A program made the position numbers and the translations under genes. Under the pieces are notes generated by a model. It did no database searches, was not told where the DNA came from, and saw nothing but the letters and a program-made list of their open reading frames with translations. A stretch of 64,000 bases of DNA from Ruegeria discodermiae (lineage in GTDB: Bacteria > Pseudomonadota > Alphaproteobacteria > Rhodobacterales > Rhodobacteraceae), in contig NZ_JAVAMO010000001.1 of the NCBI RefSeq assembly GCF_030758345.1, positions 62,001 through 126,000 on the forward strand, in the 5' to 3' direction. Below, piece after piece: positions 60,678 to 64,000 of this stretch. Within the stretch, counting starts at the first letter, position 1. Each line of letters begins with the position of its first letter.

Positions 60678-61702
60678 GTCGGTGCATCCTCTCGCATCAG
60701 GCCCTTTGTCTTCAGATCTGCCCAGAATGCGTCTGGTATCTCGGCCTGTGCGGCTTGCAGATTGTCGGCCGTTTCGCTGGCGCGTTGTCCGCCGGGGATG
60801 ACCGCCACATGCGCCGGATGGAGCAGCGGAAACTGGAACGCCGCATCGACCAGCCGGACGCCATGATCGCGGCATACGTCTTCGATCGCGGACACACGAT
60901 CCAGAATCTCCTTCGGGGCCGCATCATAGTTGTAGTAAGCGCCGGGCTTGGCACCGGTCGCCAATATGCCAGAGTTATAAGGCCCGCCCGTCACGATCCC
61001 GATGCCGCGCGCTTCGCAGAGCGGCAGGAAACTGTCCAGCGCATCCTGTTCCAGCAACGTATATCGACCGGCCAGCAGAAACAGGTCGAAATCGCCGCGC
61101 TCTGCCAGTGTCTGGCAGACCTCCCATTCATTGACGCCGCCGCCGATTGCCTTGATCAGCCCCTGATCCCGCAGCGATATCATGGCGTCATATCCGCGCG
61201 CGCCAAAGAACTCCTCGATCCGGGTATCGGAGGCCTCTTTGGAGCCATGCGAAAAGATACACAGATCGTGCACATAGAGGATGTCGATCTGATCGACGCC
61301 AAGCCGCGCGAATGAATGCTCGAATGAGCGCATGACGCCGTCATAGCTATAGTCGTAATGCTCGCGTCGCAGCGGGACGTCGAACCATTTGCCAATACCG
61401 GCGCGGTGTTCTGGCGCGCAGTGCTGGATCAGCCGACCCACCTTGGAAGAGAGCACATAGTCCGACCGGGGTTTGCCGCGCAGAAATGGGTTCAGCCGGG
61501 TTTCCGCAAGTCCCAGACCATAAAGCGGCGCGGTATCGTAATAACGCACCCCTCCGTCCCAGGCCGCGTCCAGGGTGGCACGGGCTTCCTCCTCCGAGAT
61601 CGCCTTATAGAGATTTCCCAGCGGTGCCGTGCCAAAGCCCAATTCCGTGAACGTCAGACCACCATTGCCCAGCCGGTCCCAGTGCCGTGTCTTCAAAGCC
61701 AT
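60674..61702 (-). CDS. Aldo/keto reductase (sugar dehydrogenase type)
   Basis: GGAGA precedes the start at 61702. The 342 residues form a TIM-barrel AKR with the N-terminal LGFGTAPLGNLYKAISEEEA, the tetrad Asp-Tyr in YYDTAPLYGLGLAE, and VDQIDILYVHD. The motif set matches D-threo-aldose/L-fucose 1-dehydrogenase-like proteins, which oxidise L-fucose, D-arabinose or L-xylose to the lactone. It overlaps the lactonase gene by 4 nt, so the two probably form consecutive pathway steps. It is divergent from the BtpA gene, with an 88-bp shared promoter region. Confidence 0.9.
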   Translation of the reverse strand: MALKTRHWDRLGNGGLTFTELGFGTAPLGNLYKAISEEEARATLDAAWDGGVRYYDTAPLYGLGLAETRLNPFLRGKPRSDYVLSSKVGRLIQHCAPEHRAGIGKWFDVPLRREHYDYSYDGVMRSFEHSFARLGVDQIDILYVHDLCIFSHGSKEASDTRIEEFFGARGYDAMISLRDQGLIKAIGGGVNEWEVCQTLAERGDFDLFLLAGRYTLLEQDALDSFLPLCEARGIGIVTGGPYNSGILATGAKPGAYYNYDAAPKEILDRVSAIEDVCRDHGVRLVDAAFQFPLLHPAHVAVIPGGQRASETADNLQAAQAEIPDAFWADLKTKGLMREDAPT

Positions 61703-61790
61703 CGAGCTCTCCTTCTCCGATGTCGCAAACTAACCCAATTTCTCTTTACGTAAACAGACCCATGGACTTAGTCTTGCGAGGGAGGGCGGC

Positions 61791-62591
61791 ATGACACCAA
61801 ATTTTGAACGCGTATTCGGCAAGACCAAACCAGTGATCGGTATGGTCCATATCGGGGCTTTGCCGGGAACGCCGCTCTTTGATCCGTCCTTTGATCTGCT
61901 TGCGGCGGCGCGCGCCGATCTTGTTGCGCTGCAGCAGGCCGGGTTTGACGCGGTGATGTTTGGCAATGAAAATGACCGGCCCTACGAGTTTCAGGTGGAT
62001 ACCGCCTCGACCGCGACGATGGCCGCCATCATCGGTCAGCTCAAACCCGAAATCCGAGTCCCGTTCGGTGTGAACGTTCTTTGGGACCCGATGTCGAGCG
62101 TGGCTCTGGGGGCGGCCACCGGGGCCGCGTTTGTGCGCGAGATTTTCACCGGAACCTATGCGTCAGATATGGGGTCATGGACGCCGGATGCCGGTAGGGC
62201 GATGCGCTATCGTGACAGGCTGAACCGGCCCGATATGGCGATGCTCTACAATATCTCGGCTGAATTCGCACATTCCCTTGATCAGCGGTCTTTGCCGGAT
62301 CGGGCGCGCAGTGCGGTGTTCTCCTCCATCCCAGACGCGGTTCTGGTCTCTGGCCAGATCACCGGAGAGGCCGCCGCAATGTCCGACCTTGAGGCGGTCA
62401 AGGCGGTGCTGCCGGATATCGCCGTGATGGCCAATACCGGGGTCAAACACGAGACGGTTGCAGAAGTGCTTGCCGTTGCGGATGGCTGTATCGTGGGGTC
62501 TTCGCTGAAGGTGGATGGCAACACCTGGAACCCGGTCGATCCTGATCGAGCCAGCGATTTCATGGCGCGTGCGCGAAAGGCCCGCGCATGA
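61791..62591 (+). CDS. BtpA/SgcQ family TIM-barrel protein
   Basis: The start ATG 61791 follows GGGAGGG. The 266 residues carry the BtpA landmark GKTKPVIGMVHIGALPGTP and the C-terminal VMANTGVKHETVAEVL and DGCIVGSSLKVDG typical of TIM-barrel phosphate-binding ends. BtpA was linked to photosystem I biogenesis in cyanobacteria, while SgcQ sits in an E. coli sugar operon; a sugar-metabolism role fits here. It overlaps the M42 gene by 4 nt. Confidence 0.87.
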   Translation: MTPNFERVFGKTKPVIGMVHIGALPGTPLFDPSFDLLAAARADLVALQQAGFDAVMFGNENDRPYEFQVDTASTATMAAIIGQLKPEIRVPFGVNVLWDPMSSVALGAATGAAFVREIFTGTYASDMGSWTPDAGRAMRYRDRLNRPDMAMLYNISAEFAHSLDQRSLPDRARSAVFSSIPDAVLVSGQITGEAAAMSDLEAVKAVLPDIAVMANTGVKHETVAEVLAVADGCIVGSSLKVDGNTWNPVDPDRASDFMARARKARA

Positions 62592-63682
62592 AAGACCGGA
62601 TCAAGCGCGATCTTCTGGATCTGATGGTGATACCGGGCCTGTCGGGGCACGAAGATCGCGTGCGGCGGGCGATCCGACGGCGTCTGGATGAGATCGGCGT
62701 TGCGAGCACCTCGGATCGGCTTGGCAATCTGGTTGCGCATTTTCCGGGCGAGGGTCCCGGCGTGATGCTGTTTACGCATATGGATCAGCTGGGCTTTGTC
62801 GTGCGCCGGATCGAGGCGGATGGGAGCATCAGGCTCGAACGGCTCGGCGGCGTTCCCGAGCGCGCGCTGGCGGCGCAGGAGGTTTTGCTTTGCGTCGGAG
62901 AGGGGCGCGATGTTGCGGGCATCATCGCCAACAAAAGCCACCATGCGACGGCGCCGGATGAGAAATACAAGGTTCTGCCCTACGCTGAGCTCTATGTTGA
63001 CGCCGGGTTCGGGTCCTCCACCGAGGTGGTTGCCGCAGGCATCGATATCGGCACGCCCGTTGTCTACGCGCCGCATGCGCTGTCGCTGGCCAATGACCGG
63101 ATCGCGGGCACCAGTATCGACGACCGCGCGGGCTGCGCCGTTCTGCTGGAAATCGCGCGGCGTCTGGCGGCGCGCAAGAGCGGGCCGCCCGTGCATTTGA
63201 CCTTCACGGTGCAGGAGGAATTCAATCTGCGCGGCGCGCAGCCGCTGGCGCAGCAATTGCAGCCCGACATTGCCATACAGATCGACCTGATGCTTGCAAC
63301 CGACACGCCCGACATGGCCGCGCGCGGGGACATGGCGCTTGGTCAGGGGCCGGGGATGAGCCTCTATTCCTTTCACGGGCGGGGGACGTTGAACGGGGTT
63401 ATTCCGCATCCGGCGCTGACCGATCTGTTCGAACGAATGGCGCAGGCAAACGGCATTCCGCTGCAACGCAGCGCTCAGACCGGCATCTTGACCGACCTGT
63501 CTTATGTGCAACTGGTTGGCGCTGGCGTGGCCGCGATCGATCTGGGCTTTCCCATGCGCTACTCGCATTCCGCCAGAGAGGTTTGTGATCTGGGTGATCT
63601 GGTTGCCCTGGCCGATCTGTTGGAGGCTGGCCTCGCCGGCATCGGGCCTAATTTCTCGCTTGATCGGGATGCCTATACCTGA
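62588..63682 (+). CDS. M42 family metallopeptidase (SgcX/FrvX-like)
   Basis: The 364-residue co-catalytic zinc aminopeptidase-like protein has a metal ligand in LFTHMDQLGFVV, GTSIDDRAGCAVLLE (bridging Asp), TVQEEFNLRGAQ (catalytic Glu pair), and a C-terminal MRYSHSAREVC His. M42 members in sugar operons (sgcX, frvX) were often misnamed endoglucanases; true substrates are unknown. It follows the BtpA gene as in the E. coli sgc operon and overlaps the kinase gene by one base. Confidence 0.88.
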   Translation: MKDRIKRDLLDLMVIPGLSGHEDRVRRAIRRRLDEIGVASTSDRLGNLVAHFPGEGPGVMLFTHMDQLGFVVRRIEADGSIRLERLGGVPERALAAQEVLLCVGEGRDVAGIIANKSHHATAPDEKYKVLPYAELYVDAGFGSSTEVVAAGIDIGTPVVYAPHALSLANDRIAGTSIDDRAGCAVLLEIARRLAARKSGPPVHLTFTVQEEFNLRGAQPLAQQLQPDIAIQIDLMLATDTPDMAARGDMALGQGPGMSLYSFHGRGTLNGVIPHPALTDLFERMAQANGIPLQRSAQTGILTDLSYVQLVGAGVAAIDLGFPMRYSHSAREVCDLGDLVALADLLEAGLAGIGPNFSLDRDAYT

Positions 63683-64000
63683 TGGCGTACACGCTGGGCA
63701 TTGATATCGGCACCTATGAAACCAAGGGCGTTCTTGTCGACACTGATGGTGTGATCCACGCCCAGGCCGCCCGCGCGCATAAAATGCTGGTGCCCGAACC
63801 CGGCTGGGCAGAACACCGGCCAGAGGAAGACTGGTGGGGTGATTTCATCCATGTCAGCCAGACGCTCCTGCGCGAAAGCGGTATCGACGCGCGCGAGATC
63901 AAGGCAGTGGCCTGCAGCGCAATCGGGCCCTGCATGTTGCCGGTCGATGATTCAGGCGCGCCTCTGATGAACGGGGTTCTTTATGGAGTGGACACGCGCG
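63682..64000 (+). CDS. FGGY-family carbohydrate kinase, 3'-truncated by window edge
   Basis: ATG 63682 overlaps the M42 stop (TGATG). Only 106 N-terminal residues are present: LGIDIGTYETKGVLVDTDG is the ATP-binding phosphate-1 motif of the FGGY/xylulokinase fold, with EPGWAEHRPEEDWW the usual substrate-side segment. It phosphorylates a sugar or sugar alcohol, completing a sugar-use operon with btpA and the M42 gene. Specificity cannot be told from this part. Confidence 0.88.
   Translation, partial: MAYTLGIDIGTYETKGVLVDTDGVIHAQAARAHKMLVPEPGWAEHRPEEDWWGDFIHVSQTLLRESGIDAREIKAVACSAIGPCMLPVDDSGAPLMNGVLYGVDTR

Overview
The window looks like a chromosome segment of an alphaproteobacterium of the Rhodobacteraceae (Roseobacter-type). 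The grounds are high GC with strong third-position bias, long antisense shadow frames, many ATGA-type gene overlaps, and a gene set typical of that family: MttB-like methyltransferase, H-NOX, an SPOR-lipoprotein/dacA/tmk/holB/tatD operon, XRE-cupin regulators and dipeptide-type ABC transporters. This is inferred from protein families; no rRNA or species marker is present.

Layout. (1) 1-2671: the 3' part of an MttB-family methyltransferase gene, then an H-NOX sensor overlapping an HNOBA-GGDEF diguanylate cyclase. (2) 2828-19693: a compact, same-strand, 11-gene cluster built around SrfB-like (actin/Hsp70-like ATPase) and SrfC-like (GTPase-like) proteins. With them are three single-pass proteins sharing a TM/coiled-coil/Cys module (one carries a trypsin-like protease), a TM-Sel1 protein, a secreted vWA protein, a LolD/MacB-type ATPase plus FtsX-type permease, a secreted SUMF1-fold protein lacking enzyme cysteines, and a peptidoglycan-binding protein. 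It ends at a strong terminator and reads like an undescribed trans-envelope NTP-driven machine. (3) 19895-27011, minus strand: core genes (CbiX-like, AEC transporter, PhnP-like MBL hydrolase, tatD, holB, tmk, D,D-carboxypeptidase, SPOR lipoprotein). (4) 27214-27303: tRNA-Ser(UGA), followed at once by the C-terminal relic of a tyrosine integrase, marking the edge of an accessory region.

(5) 27817-46066: a catabolic block with a ProC-like reductase, three CocE/NonD (S15-type) hydrolases, two XRE-cupin regulators, a TMADH/2,4-dienoyl-CoA-reductase-type flavoprotein, a complete oligopeptide/dipeptide ABC importer, an alpha/beta hydrolase and an MlrC (M81) metallopeptidase. It looks like import and stepwise dismantling of an amide- or ester-bonded, possibly N-methylated, small molecule or peptide. 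(6) 46067-46520: a scar with a likely IS6-family transposase remnant. (7) 46521-59724: a biological-conflict-like island. It encodes an L,D-transpeptidase-like/PG-binding/GH19 protein with no signal peptide, a helical-repeat trypsin-like protease, an orphan protein overlapping a cytosolic class-3 lipase-subtilase fusion, and, divergently, a TIR protein with two further TIR-like domains overlapping a membrane-anchored STAND NTPase with an RDD domain. This is the best candidate in the window for a new system. (8) 59835-64000: sugar/lactone catabolism (amidohydrolase, aldo-keto reductase; divergent BtpA, M42 peptidase and a truncated FGGY kinase).

All functions are inferred from motifs read by eye. 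No database search was possible, and start codons are chosen from ribosome-binding sites and gene overlaps.
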